DNA from: Brevibacillus choshinensis
Lineage (GTDB): Bacteria > Bacillota > Bacilli > Brevibacillales > Brevibacillaceae
DNA length: 64,000 nucleotides
Assembly: GCF_016811915.1 (NCBI RefSeq)
Contig: NZ_CP069127.1
Span: 4,914,001-4,978,000, forward strand
Reading direction: 5' to 3'
The notes under the pieces were generated by a model that was given only the letters and a program-made list of their open reading frames with translations, searched no databases and had not been told where the DNA came from. The position numbers and the translations under genes were made by a program. Every line of letters begins with the position of its first letter. The first letter of the stretch is position 1. Shown here piece by piece: positions 50,259 through 58,384 of the stretch.

Positions 50259-51149
50259 TCAGGCGTTTCGGAACGTATTGGTCAGCTGCCCCAGCTTTTC
50301 GATCTCCACCGTCACCACATCGCCGTCCTTGAGCCAGACCTGCTGTTCGGCAGGGAAGCCGGTAATCACTCCCTCCGGCGTTCCCGTCAGGATCACGTCC
50401 CCAGGGTTCAGGGTCATGTGCTGGGAGATATAGCTGATGATCTCCGGGCACGAGAAGATCATGTCCGATGTGTTGGAGTTTTGGCGCAGCTCCCCGTTGA
50501 CATAGGTCCGAACCTGGAGCTGATCCGGATCGCCTACTTCCTCCGCACTGACGAGATAGGGGCCGATCGGGCAAAACTTGTCGCACGTCTTGCCCAACAG
50601 CCACTGCGAGGTCGTAAATTGCAGATCCCGGGCGGATACATCATTGGCGCTGCAGTATCCGTAGACGTACGATAGCGCCTCTTCTTTTGATACGCTGCTC
50701 GCTGTTTGGCCGATCACAATGGCAAGCTCTGCCTCGTAGTCGACCTTCTGGGACGCTGCCGGTATCGGAACGTCCTCCTGATGTCCCGCCAGCGCATTGG
50801 CAAACTTGCTGAACAGGATAGGAGTAGCCGGATAGGCCATGTTGCATTCGTCCGCGTGCTTTTTGTAGTTCAGCCCGACGCAGATGATCTTGGAGGGCGC
50901 GGGGACTGCAGGAGCAAACGCCAGCTCTTCTTCCGGATGAAACAGGCTATCTTCACCGTACACGGCGTCCGTCAGTCTCGCGAGCAGCTGCCTGCTTTCT
51001 ACTCCCCCTGCAAGGAGTGCTTCGACAGTTGCAGGAACGCCTCTCCACTCCGAATCCTTTGCAGCTGCTGCCTGCACGTCGAGAATGCCTTTGTTCGTCT
51101 TGACGCCAAGAGCGATTCTATCCTGCTTGTGAAATGCAACGGTAATCAT
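50259..51149 (-). CDS. Fumarylacetoacetate hydrolase (FAH) family protein, diketo-acid hydrolase-like
   Basis: A 296-residue FAH-fold enzyme: KIICVGLNYKKHADECNM, PILFSKFANALAGHQEDVPI, KVDYEAELAIVIGQTA (metal-binding Glu residues), and GDVILTGTPEGV are family signatures. In sugar-acid pathways such proteins cleave 2,4-diketo-3-deoxy acids (rhamnonate, fuconate type) to pyruvate and a hydroxy acid, or act as acylpyruvases. It is the last gene of the cluster, 17 bp after the semialdehyde dehydrogenase. With the SDR of the cluster it could form a diketo branch. Confidence 0.87.
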   Translation of the reverse strand: MITVAFHKQDRIALGVKTNKGILDVQAAAAKDSEWRGVPATVEALLAGGVESRQLLARLTDAVYGEDSLFHPEEELAFAPAVPAPSKIICVGLNYKKHADECNMAYPATPILFSKFANALAGHQEDVPIPAASQKVDYEAELAIVIGQTASSVSKEEALSYVYGYCSANDVSARDLQFTTSQWLLGKTCDKFCPIGPYLVSAEEVGDPDQLQVRTYVNGELRQNSNTSDMIFSCPEIISYISQHMTLNPGDVILTGTPEGVITGFPAEQQVWLKDGDVVTVEIEKLGQLTNTFRNA

Positions 51150-51166
51150 GGTCTTCCTCCTACTGG

Positions 51167-52633
51167 TTAAGGCTTGATAAAGACTGTTTTGATTGACGTG
51201 AAAAATTCGATGGCCGCTTGCCCTTGCTCGCGCGAGTGGGAGCTGGACTGCTTCATGCCTCCAAACGGCGCCTGAAGCTCTACACCGGCTGATTCGGCGT
51301 TGATTCTCACAAGTCCTGCTTCGATTTCACCCACGAAAGAAAGAATGTTCGCAATGTTTTTGGTGAAAATCGATGCGCTCAAGCCGTATTGCACATCGTT
51401 GGCCAATTCAATCGCCTGCTCCAATGTGTCCACCCGGATCAAAGCCAGAACGGGCCCAAAAATCTCTTCTTGGGAAATGACCATATCGCTCGTGACGTCC
51501 TCGAAAATCGTAGGTTCCACGAAAAAGCCCCGATCCAAACCGTTTGCCGTGAGGCGGGAGCCGCCGTAAAGGAGCGTGGCCCCTTCCGCTTTGCCTTTTT
51601 CGATGTAGGACAGCACGGTTTTCAATTGATTCTCGCTCGCGCATGGCCCCATCCAGGTCGTGCTCTGCATGCCATCACCAATGGATAGCTGAGCCACTCT
51701 GGCCAGCAGCTTTTGTTTGAATGCCTCGTACACCCCGCCCTGGATCAGGACGCGGCTCGTGGCGGTGCACTTTTGCCCGGTAGAGCGAAGCCCCCCGCTG
51801 ATGGTCGCTTCCACGGCAAGATCCAGGTCGGCATCGTCTGCGACAATCACCGGGTTTTTGCCGCCCATCTCCAGCTGATATTTCGCACCTCGAGCAAGCG
51901 CCCCGAGCCCGACTCGTTTGCCTACCGTATCTGAGCCGGTAAAGGTAATCCCGTTGATGTCCGGGTGGTCGATGATCCCCTGACCAATGACAGAGCCTGG
52001 TCCGGTTACCAGATTGACCACGCCCGCCGGCAGTCCTGCAGCATCCATGCACTCGATGATCTTGGCGGCTGTCACCGCCACCTCCTGCGCTGGCTTGAAG
52101 ACGACCACGTTCCCATACACGAGAGCGGGAGCCATTTTCCAGATCGGGATGGCGACAGGAAAGTTCCATGGTGTGATGACACCGACGACTCCGAGTGGTG
52201 CGCGAGTGGTAAACATCAACCCTTCGCTGTCGGTGGAAGGAATGACGTCTCCGACCTTGCGCATGCCCTCGCCTGCGTAGTAGCGCAGAATCGCGATTCC
52301 CCGGGCCGTTTCCCCTTTGGCTTCTGCGAACGTTTTGCCCATTTCCCGGGTCATGGTTTCCGCAATCTCATCGAGACGTTTTTCCATGGCATTGGCCACT
52401 TGGTAGAGAAACTCTCCCCTGGCTGGAGCGGACAGCTTGCGCCACGCCTGTTGTGCCTGCTTGGCAGCGGTGACCGCTTTCTCCAAATCACCCGCTCCCG
52501 ATTTCTGCACGTACCCGACGATGTCTTCCTTGTTCGCGGGATTGATGCTCGCTTCCACGACATTGTCCAAAGACGGGACCCACTCTCCATTCACGTAGTT
52601 CAAATACGTTTTCACTTCCGTTTTGACAGTCAT
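51167..52633 (-). CDS. Aldehyde dehydrogenase, 2-oxoglutarate semialdehyde type
   Basis: A 488-residue NAD(P)-dependent aldehyde dehydrogenase: GVITPWNFPVAIPIWKMAPA, FTGSDTVGKRVG (cofactor), QLEMGGKNPVIV with the general-base Glu, and GQKCTATSRVLIQ with the catalytic Cys. In a cluster with a KdaD-like protein and sugar-acid dehydratases, the most likely substrate is 2-oxoglutarate semialdehyde (2,5-dioxopentanoate), giving 2-oxoglutarate. The start at 52633 follows AAGGAGAG; a longer frame overlaps the upstream gene. Confidence 0.88.
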   Translation of the reverse strand: MTVKTEVKTYLNYVNGEWVPSLDNVVEASINPANKEDIVGYVQKSGAGDLEKAVTAAKQAQQAWRKLSAPARGEFLYQVANAMEKRLDEIAETMTREMGKTFAEAKGETARGIAILRYYAGEGMRKVGDVIPSTDSEGLMFTTRAPLGVVGVITPWNFPVAIPIWKMAPALVYGNVVVFKPAQEVAVTAAKIIECMDAAGLPAGVVNLVTGPGSVIGQGIIDHPDINGITFTGSDTVGKRVGLGALARGAKYQLEMGGKNPVIVADDADLDLAVEATISGGLRSTGQKCTATSRVLIQGGVYEAFKQKLLARVAQLSIGDGMQSTTWMGPCASENQLKTVLSYIEKGKAEGATLLYGGSRLTANGLDRGFFVEPTIFEDVTSDMVISQEEIFGPVLALIRVDTLEQAIELANDVQYGLSASIFTKNIANILSFVGEIEAGLVRINAESAGVELQAPFGGMKQSSSHSREQGQAAIEFFTSIKTVFIKP

Positions 52634-52650
52634 GTTCTCTCTCCTTTTTC

Positions 52651-53826
52651 TTAGAATGTCGGTCCGATGCGCCATATCCCGAAGTCATGCTGCCCCAGAA
52701 TTTCCGCTTTGGTCATTTTTCCGGAAGCGACGAGCCCTACTTCGTCAAAAAGCCGGCGCCCGACAGACTGGATGGATTCCGTTCCGTCGATGATCGTACC
52801 CGCATTGATGTCGATGTTGTCACCCATCTTTTCAAAAATGGCGGAGTTGGTTGCGATTTTGATCACGGGTGCAATCGGTGAGCCTGTGGGCGTCCCCCTG
52901 CCAGTGGTAAACAGAACCACCTGCGCTCCCCCCGCTACCATTCCCGTCAGCTGCTCGATGTCATGCCCGGGCGTATCCATCCAGACCAGCCCTTTTTTAG
53001 TCGGAGTCTGCGCATAATCGATCAGCTCCTGCAAGGGCCTGCTTCCCGCTTTGTTAGCCGCACCGAGCGATTTTTCTTCCAGGGAGCTGAGACCGCCCTT
53101 GATATTTCCCGGACTCGGATTGCCTGTGCGAATATCCACTCCCATCAAAAAGGCGCGGTCTTCCATGGCCTTGATGACTTCGTAGACTCGCTTGGCTACC
53201 TTCTCATCGGCTGCCCGATCCGCCAGCAAATGCTCCGCCCCGATCAGCTCCGTCGTCTCCGCCAGGATAGAGGTGCCTCCATAGTCGACGATCAGATCAC
53301 TGACGACGCCGACTGCCGGATTTGCAGACAGACCCGAGCAAGCGTCGGAGCCTCCGCATTCCGTCCCGATGATCAGCTCGCTGAAATCACACAGTTCCCT
53401 GCGCTGCATGGAAGCATCCTGCACCATTTTGGCAGCGATCTTGGCTCCCTGCGCTATCGTGAACAGCGTCCCACCGTGATCCTGAATCGAGACCACTTCC
53501 ACTGGCTTTCCCGTCTTGGCGATTTCTCCCGCCACGCTCCTCGCCTGATGGGTCTCGCAGCCGAGTCCGAGAACGACCACGCCGTATACGTTGGGGTTCG
53601 CCCCCATGCCCACGTACGTGCGAAAGGTTTGCTCGTAATCCACACCGACCTGCGCGCAGCCATGCTGATGGATGAACGATACGGTCCCTTTCACCAGCTC
53701 CGTGATTTGCTTGGCCGCCTGTGTGGCGCATGTGATGGTTGGAAGGATCAGCACGTGGTTGCGCACTCCGACCCGCCCGTCCGGACTCCGGTAGCCCCAG
53801 AATTTCCCGCTATCTTGCTTCGACAA
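52651..53826 (-). CDS. UxaA family dehydratase, large (C-terminal) part
   Basis: A 391-residue protein of the altronate / galactarate / sulfolactate dehydratase family, encoded apart from its small SAF part. YRSPDGRVGVRNHVLILPTI is the classic opening, CAQVGVDYEQTFRT, GLGCETHQA, IGTECGGSDACSGLSANPAV and VLFTTGRGTPTGSPIAPVIK with Cys ligands follow. TTG 53826 fits a GGGAAGGGG ribosome site and overlaps the small gene by 17 bp; an ATG at 53874 (MSTST) is an alternative. Substrate cannot be told: altronate-like hexonates, galactarate or sulfolactate are known for the family. Confidence 0.85.
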   Translation of the reverse strand: MSKQDSGKFWGYRSPDGRVGVRNHVLILPTITCATQAAKQITELVKGTVSFIHQHGCAQVGVDYEQTFRTYVGMGANPNVYGVVVLGLGCETHQARSVAGEIAKTGKPVEVVSIQDHGGTLFTIAQGAKIAAKMVQDASMQRRELCDFSELIIGTECGGSDACSGLSANPAVGVVSDLIVDYGGTSILAETTELIGAEHLLADRAADEKVAKRVYEVIKAMEDRAFLMGVDIRTGNPSPGNIKGGLSSLEEKSLGAANKAGSRPLQELIDYAQTPTKKGLVWMDTPGHDIEQLTGMVAGGAQVVLFTTGRGTPTGSPIAPVIKIATNSAIFEKMGDNIDINAGTIIDGTESIQSVGRRLFDEVGLVASGKMTKAEILGQHDFGIWRIGPTF

Positions 53827-54118
53827 TGCGATCGCCCCTTCCCCGTTTGCCTTCGAGATTGTGGATGTGGACATGCTCCCCTGGCTGAATCGCCTGCGTC
53901 GCCACGCCAATCACCTCGCCGTATTTGAGGATGTCCTCCCCCTGTCCGATAGCGGAGACAGCAAATTTGTGGCCAAACTCAATCGAATCGCGCAGCGTAA
54001 CCCGGGTGGCGCGATCCTCGCAATTGACGGTGACCGTCGCTCCTGCGGGAATCGTTTCAAGAGCTACCGCCACTTTGTCCTGAGGCTTCATCATGACCGT
54101 CTTGTACTCACCTTCCAC
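53810..54118 (-). CDS. UxaA family dehydratase, small SAF-domain part
   Basis: A 102-residue SAF domain protein: VMMKPQDKVAVALETIPAGA, ALETIPAG and GEVIGVATQAIQPGEHVHIH then NLEG are typical of the N-terminal part of altronate dehydratase. Starts with GTG after GGAGGG. Its stop codon overlaps the start of the large part, so both form one enzyme. Confidence 0.85.
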   Translation of the reverse strand: MEGEYKTVMMKPQDKVAVALETIPAGATVTVNCEDRATRVTLRDSIEFGHKFAVSAIGQGEDILKYGEVIGVATQAIQPGEHVHIHNLEGKRGRGDRIVEAR

Positions 54119-54145
54119 GCCTGTTCCCTCCTCTACAAATCGCCC

Positions 54146-54913
54146 TTATCTAGCCGTCAATCCGCCGTCGGCCACGTAGTTGCTTCCGGTAATGAACGAA
54201 GCCTCGTCACTTGCGAGAAAGCAGACCAGATGGGCAATCTCCTCCGGGGTGCCCATACGCCCGATCGGCTGGCGCTGCTCCATCTGACTTCTGGCAACCT
54301 CCGGCTCCGGCTGACCTGCCAATATTTTTTGAATCCAAGGGGAGTCGACTGTACCCGGCGATATGGCGTTCACCCGGATGCCCGCCTCCGCAAAATCCGA
54401 AGCGACCGATTTGGTCAGGCCCACGATAGCCGCTTTCGAAGCGCAATAGCCAGCGCGGTTCAGCACGCCGACCATCCCCGCTACAGATGCGATATTGATG
54501 ATACTGCCACGGTCTTTTTGCATCAGCATTTGCCTGACGGCGTACTTGCACCCGAAAAACGCCCCCTTGGCATTGACGCTCATCATCGCATCCCATTCTG
54601 CTTCTGTCTGCTCCAGCACCGTTCCAGCCTTGCCTATGCCCGCATTATTCACCATAATGTCAATTTTCTGATAACGATCGGCAATCTCCTGCAGGACGCT
54701 TCGCACTTGCTCCTCCTGGCTGACATCGAGAGAGAAAAACTGTGCTCCGCTCTCCTCCTGTTCCAATGCAGCCGCGACTTCAGGTCCTCTGTGCCCGTCG
54801 AGGTCACAAACCGCTACGAATGCCCCCTCTCTTACTAGGCGACGGGCAATCGCTTCCCCGATGCCAGAAGCTGCCCCAGTGACGACAGCTACCTTTCCCG
54901 CCAACCGCGTCAT
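54146..54913 (-). CDS. SDR family oxidoreductase, 2-keto-3-deoxy-acid dehydrogenase-like
   Basis: A 255-residue short-chain dehydrogenase: VVTGAASGIGEAIARRLVRE, VCDLDGHR (NAD-selecting Asp), IMVNNAGIG, INIASVAGMVGV (Ser) and YCASKAAIVGLTKSVA (Tyr, Lys). Relatives in sugar-acid clusters are 2-keto-3-deoxy-L-fuconate or rhamnonate 4-dehydrogenases. Its ATG overlaps the stop of the preceding gene (ATGA), showing coupled translation. Confidence 0.85.
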   Translation of the reverse strand: MTRLAGKVAVVTGAASGIGEAIARRLVREGAFVAVCDLDGHRGPEVAAALEQEESGAQFFSLDVSQEEQVRSVLQEIADRYQKIDIMVNNAGIGKAGTVLEQTEAEWDAMMSVNAKGAFFGCKYAVRQMLMQKDRGSIINIASVAGMVGVLNRAGYCASKAAIVGLTKSVASDFAEAGIRVNAISPGTVDSPWIQKILAGQPEPEVARSQMEQRQPIGRMGTPEEIAHLVCFLASDEASFITGSNYVADGGLTAR

Positions 54914-55809
54914 ACCGGGATGCTCCCAGCGACCTGGCTTTTCACAGGGTTGGACAGTACGCCGATCCCTTCAATCTCGATCTCGACGCGATCCCCATCC
55001 AGCAGGGTAAATTCATCCGGCGGCACGATGCAGGTGCCAGTCAGCAAAACCGTTCCATCAAAAATGGTGTTGTCTCGCAGCAAATAGGAAACGAGCTCAT
55101 CGAGTTTTCGTTTCAGCTGCCCCGTGCTAGCGGAACCTTCGACCACTTTTTCACCCTCCCGGAAAATGCGGCAGACGATCTGGAACGAGTAAGGATCCTC
55201 TACCGTTTCGACGAGGCGAATGGCTGGGCCGATCGAGCACGAGCCTTTCCACATTTTCGCTTGCGGCAAATAGAGCGGATTTTCTCCTTCAATATCGCGG
55301 CAGCTCATGTCGTTGCCGACCGTGTAGCCGACGATTCGCCCCTCCCGTGAAAGCACCAGTCCCAGCTCGGGCTCGGGGATTTGCCAATTGGAATCGCTTC
55401 GCAGGTACAGATCCCTGCCCGGTCCCACCGTACGTGCCGCCGTGGACTTGAAGAAGATCTCCGGACGCTGGGCCTCGTACACTTTATCGTAGAAGGTGGA
55501 AGCATCGAGCTTGCCGCCTGTCGCTTCGTAATTGCGTGCGTCCCTGCTGCGTTCGTAGGTCACGCCGCAGGCCCATACCTCAGCTGCTTCCAAAGGTACG
55601 ACCAGTTCAAGCTCTTCCAGCATTTCGGGGATCGGCTCCCCGCTGGAAATGATGCCCTGGATCCATGCCAGAGGAGTTTTCCCCTCCTCATCCGCCTCCC
55701 TGACTAGCTCCATGAAATCGTTTTGCGGCAATCGATAGACGCGAGAATCGTCTGTAACAGCCGCTAAGATAGGCGTACCGCCGCTTTGCAAAAATCGAAT
55801 GATTCGCAT
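54910..55809 (-). CDS. FAH family protein, 2-keto-3-deoxy-pentonate dehydratase (KdaD)-like
   Basis: A 299-residue FAH-fold protein. WACGVTYERSRDARNYEA, KVYEAQRPEIFFKSTAARTV, PEPELGLVLSREGRIVGYTV and GNDMSCRDIEGENPLYLPQA match 2-keto-3-deoxy-D-arabinonate/xylonate dehydratases (KdaD/XylX type), which yield 2-oxoglutarate semialdehyde. With the aldehyde dehydrogenase downstream this would make a Weimberg-type branch. Promoter -10 TATAAT overlaps an AGAAC-N3-GTTCT dyad upstream, so its expression may be controlled by the IclR protein encoded ahead of it. GGAGG ribosome site. Confidence 0.8.
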   Translation of the reverse strand: MRIIRFLQSGGTPILAAVTDDSRVYRLPQNDFMELVREADEEGKTPLAWIQGIISSGEPIPEMLEELELVVPLEAAEVWACGVTYERSRDARNYEATGGKLDASTFYDKVYEAQRPEIFFKSTAARTVGPGRDLYLRSDSNWQIPEPELGLVLSREGRIVGYTVGNDMSCRDIEGENPLYLPQAKMWKGSCSIGPAIRLVETVEDPYSFQIVCRIFREGEKVVEGSASTGQLKRKLDELVSYLLRDNTIFDGTVLLTGTCIVPPDEFTLLDGDRVEIEIEGIGVLSNPVKSQVAGSIPV

Positions 55810-55831
55810 AGGTCATCCTCCACAGTTTTAT

Positions 55832-55849
55832 ATTATAGAACCTCGTTCT
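55832..55849 (-). promoter_or_regulatory. Internal promoter with IclR-type operator
   Basis: Minus strand TATAAT (55832-55837) overlaps AGAAC-CTC-GTTCT (55837-55849). Dyads of the form GAAC-N3-GTTC are typical for IclR/KdgR family regulators. Lies between the iclR-type gene and the KdaD-like gene. Confidence 0.5.
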
Positions 55850-55888
55850 GTATTCTCGTCGTACATAACGCATAGAAGTATGGCAGCT

Positions 55889-56662
55889 TCAATGGTTTCT
55901 TGCGGCGATTCCGTAGCCCATCTGCTCGGACATCTCATCCGCAGCCCCTTTTAGCAAATGGAGAAATTGCTCCAGCTGCTGATCATCGACACGGGATAGC
56001 AACGTGGAAATGCTGACAGCTGCAATCACCTGCGCCTGATGGTTGCGGATCGGTACAGCAATGCAGCGCACCCCCGCTTCGTTCTCCTGATTGTCGACTG
56101 CATACCCCTGCTCACGAACTTTTTGCAGCTCTGCCCGCAGCTCTTGTTCGTTGGCAATCGTCTTGGGCGTCTGCGGCACATAGCGATAGTCCTTCAATAC
56201 ATTTTGCAGCTCTTTTTCGCTTTTCCATGCGAGGAGAGCCTTCCCTACACCGCTGGAGTGAACGGGAATCCTCCTGCCGATTCGCGAGTACAGAATCGTC
56301 GCCTGCGGTCCCTCTACTTTGTCGATATAGACGCCCTCTTTGTCATCGAGAATCACGAGATGAGTGGTCTGCCCCGTCTTCATCGACAGGTCCACGAGAT
56401 ATCTCTTTGCTACTTTCCGAATATCCAAACCATGGATGACAAAGTTTCCTCGCTCGAATAGTTTCATTCCCAGCCGGTATTTGCCGTTCTCCGGGTTTTG
56501 GTCGATATATCCATGCACCTGCAGTGTTTTTAAGAGGGAATGAACCGTGCTTTTGTGCAACTGCATTCGCTCACTGATGTCTGTGATCTTCAATTCCTGC
56601 TCTTGTTCGTCAAAGAGATCGAGAATCTTCAGCGCGCGCTCCACAGCTTGAATAATTGGCAT
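55889..56662 (-). CDS. IclR family transcriptional regulator
   Basis: A 257-residue IclR-type regulator: AVERALKILDLFDEQEQELK, MQLHKSTVHSLLKTLQVHGY (winged HTH), GMKLFERGNFVIHGLDIRKV, HSSGVGKALLAW and GVRCIAVPIRNHQAQVIAAV (effector domain). ATG 56662 lies 9 nt after AAAAGG; an earlier ATG is too close. It lies inside the sugar-acid cluster and is probably its KdgR-like repressor, responding to a 2-keto-3-deoxy intermediate. A promoter flanked by an inverted repeat lies just upstream. Confidence 0.9.
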   Translation of the reverse strand: MPIIQAVERALKILDLFDEQEQELKITDISERMQLHKSTVHSLLKTLQVHGYIDQNPENGKYRLGMKLFERGNFVIHGLDIRKVAKRYLVDLSMKTGQTTHLVILDDKEGVYIDKVEGPQATILYSRIGRRIPVHSSGVGKALLAWKSEKELQNVLKDYRYVPQTPKTIANEQELRAELQKVREQGYAVDNQENEAGVRCIAVPIRNHQAQVIAAVSISTLLSRVDDQQLEQFLHLLKGAADEMSEQMGYGIAARNH

Positions 56663-56677
56663 TTTATCCATCCTTTT

Positions 56678-56729
56678 ACGTCGTAATTACGGAATGATTT
56701 GGTGTTATCTTACCATAGAATTACGACGT
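56678..56729 (-). promoter_or_regulatory. Inverted repeats around the iclR-type promoter
   Basis: ACGTCGTAATT (56678-56688) and AATTACGACGT (56719-56729) match perfectly over 11 bp; the first includes the 10-bp palindrome CGTAATTACG. On the minus strand a TTCAAA-N16-TAAGAT promoter lies between or overlapping them. Probably autoregulatory sites. Confidence 0.5.
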
Positions 56730-56734
56730 TTGAA

Positions 56735-57409
56735 TCATCTTTCGCATCCGCTTTCATTGCCTGCGCGACGCGCTTCGCGAACCAGCTCCACGTACGTTTT
56801 GGCCGTTTTTTCCAAAGCTCCAAAGTCGCCTGCTTCGATCAGCTTCCGGTCCAGCAAGGTTCCGCCGATTCCCAGCGCCGCTGCTCCCGCCTGGATGAAC
56901 GAGGAGGCATTTTGCTCGTCGATTCCGCCGGTCGGGATGATCGGAATGTGTGGGAAGGGAGCTTTGACAGCCTGCAGATAAGCGGGCCCAAAGCTGGCTG
57001 CCGGGAACAGCTTCACCAGATCAGCCCCCCACTCGATGGCCGTGATCATTTCCGTAGGTGTCAGGACGCCCGGCACGCAGATCTTGCCGTGACGGGCAGC
57101 TACCCGGATCACTTCGTGGTGCAGGCTGGGACTGAACAGAAAGTCCGCTCCACTCTGGATGGCCATCGCTGCCGCTTCTGCATCGATCACCGTACCCGCC
57201 CCGACGATGGCTACGCCCCTCAGCTGTCGACTGAGTCTGGCGATGGATGAAAAGGCATCCTCTGAATCCACCGTGATCTCTAGAGCCGTGACCCCTCCCC
57301 TCACCAGACTTTCCGCCACGCGGTCGATCTTCTCCGTGGGAATCCTGCGAACCACGGCGATCACACCGCTCTCCACCAGCTTTTCCAGCAGCATTGTTTT
57401 CGGTAGCAA
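56735..57409 (-). CDS. eda: Bifunctional KDPG/KHG-type aldolase
   Basis: A 224-residue class I aldolase: GVIAVVRRIPTEKIDRVAES, GVTALEITVDSEDAFSSIAR with the catalytic Glu, VGAGTVIDAEAAAMAIQSGA, and GADLVKLFPAASFGPAYLQA, where the lysine forms the Schiff base, followed by IPTGGIDEQNASSFIQAGA. It splits 2-keto-3-deoxy-6-phosphogluconate or -galactonate into pyruvate and glyceraldehyde 3-phosphate. Start is TTG 57409 with AGGAGG 9 nt upstream. It works after the kinase encoded next to it. Confidence 0.92.
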   Translation of the reverse strand: MLPKTMLLEKLVESGVIAVVRRIPTEKIDRVAESLVRGGVTALEITVDSEDAFSSIARLSRQLRGVAIVGAGTVIDAEAAAMAIQSGADFLFSPSLHHEVIRVAARHGKICVPGVLTPTEMITAIEWGADLVKLFPAASFGPAYLQAVKAPFPHIPIIPTGGIDEQNASSFIQAGAAALGIGGTLLDRKLIEAGDFGALEKTAKTYVELVREARRAGNESGCER

Positions 57410-57445
57410 TTGCTTCTTCCTCCTTTTTCTCCATCTCCGTCCGGG

Positions 57446-58384
57446 CTACCGCATGACCTCCTCCCGACCGCCCATCACCTGTGACCAGAACGGGTAGCCT
57501 TCTACATCCCCCGCTACAGTCAGGGCATAGGCACCGATGCGGTTGCCCAGCCGGACGGCATCCCGATACGACCAGCCTCTGAGGAGCCCCGACAAAAAAC
57601 CGGCGGCAAAGCCGTCGCCCGCCCCAATCGGATCGACAATCTCCTCGACGGAAAAACCGGATACGTACTCACTCTCAGCCCCCGTCGCATAGTACGCACC
57701 GCGTTCCCCCAGCTTGATGACGACTGCTTTTGACCCTTTTTGCAGCAGACGCTCCGCGATCCGCTCCGGACTGTCTTCCCCCGTGAGAAGGCAGCCCTCT
57801 TCCCAGCCTGGGAGAACGATGTCACACCTGCTGGCGATATCGGCGAGTACGGCGCGCGCCTCTTCCTTTTTCCAGAGCTTCAGCCGGACATTGGGATCAA
57901 ACACTACAGTGACTTGATTCCGCTTTGCCTTGTCGATGGCTTGATAAAGCGCCTCCCTGCATGACGGGCTGAGTGCTGGTGTGATTCCCGTCACGTGTAA
58001 GAATTTCGCCCCTGCGATCAGCTCCTCGCTGATGTCCTCTGGCCCGAGGCGGCTTGCTGCCGAATCTTTGCGATAGTAATAAACCTTGGGCTCTTTTCCG
58101 TGCTGCCTTTCTTTGAAGAACACGGCGGTCGGGTGATCGGGGTCGAATACCACATGGGAGGTGTCCACCCCTTCGCCGCGGATGAAATTGCGGATGAAAA
58201 GCCCGAATTCATCATCGCCCAGCCGGCTCACCCAGCTCACCTGATGACCGAGGCGAGCCAGCCCGATGGCGACATTGGATTCCGCACCGCCTATCGTTTT
58301 CTCAAACTGGGCGGCGAACCGGAGCGGCCCCACCGATACCGGATGGAAAAGCACCATCGTCTCGCCAAAGGTCACTACGTCCAT
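57446..58384 (-). CDS. kdgK: PfkB family sugar kinase, 2-keto-3-deoxygluconate kinase type
   Basis: A 312-residue ribokinase-type kinase: VVTFGETMVLFHPVSVGPLR, GGAESNVAIGLARLGHQVSW, and the C-terminal VDPIGAGDGFAAGFLSGLLR with catalytic Asp in the GAGD anion hole. Known KdgK enzymes phosphorylate 2-keto-3-deoxygluconate to KDPG, the substrate of the adjacent aldolase. The 2-keto-3-deoxygalactonate version is also possible given the galactonate-type dehydratase in the cluster. The ATG overlaps the previous gene by 10 bp. Confidence 0.9.
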   Translation of the reverse strand: MDVVTFGETMVLFHPVSVGPLRFAAQFEKTIGGAESNVAIGLARLGHQVSWVSRLGDDEFGLFIRNFIRGEGVDTSHVVFDPDHPTAVFFKERQHGKEPKVYYYRKDSAASRLGPEDISEELIAGAKFLHVTGITPALSPSCREALYQAIDKAKRNQVTVVFDPNVRLKLWKKEEARAVLADIASRCDIVLPGWEEGCLLTGEDSPERIAERLLQKGSKAVVIKLGERGAYYATGAESEYVSGFSVEEIVDPIGAGDGFAAGFLSGLLRGWSYRDAVRLGNRIGAYALTVAGDVEGYPFWSQVMGGREEVMR

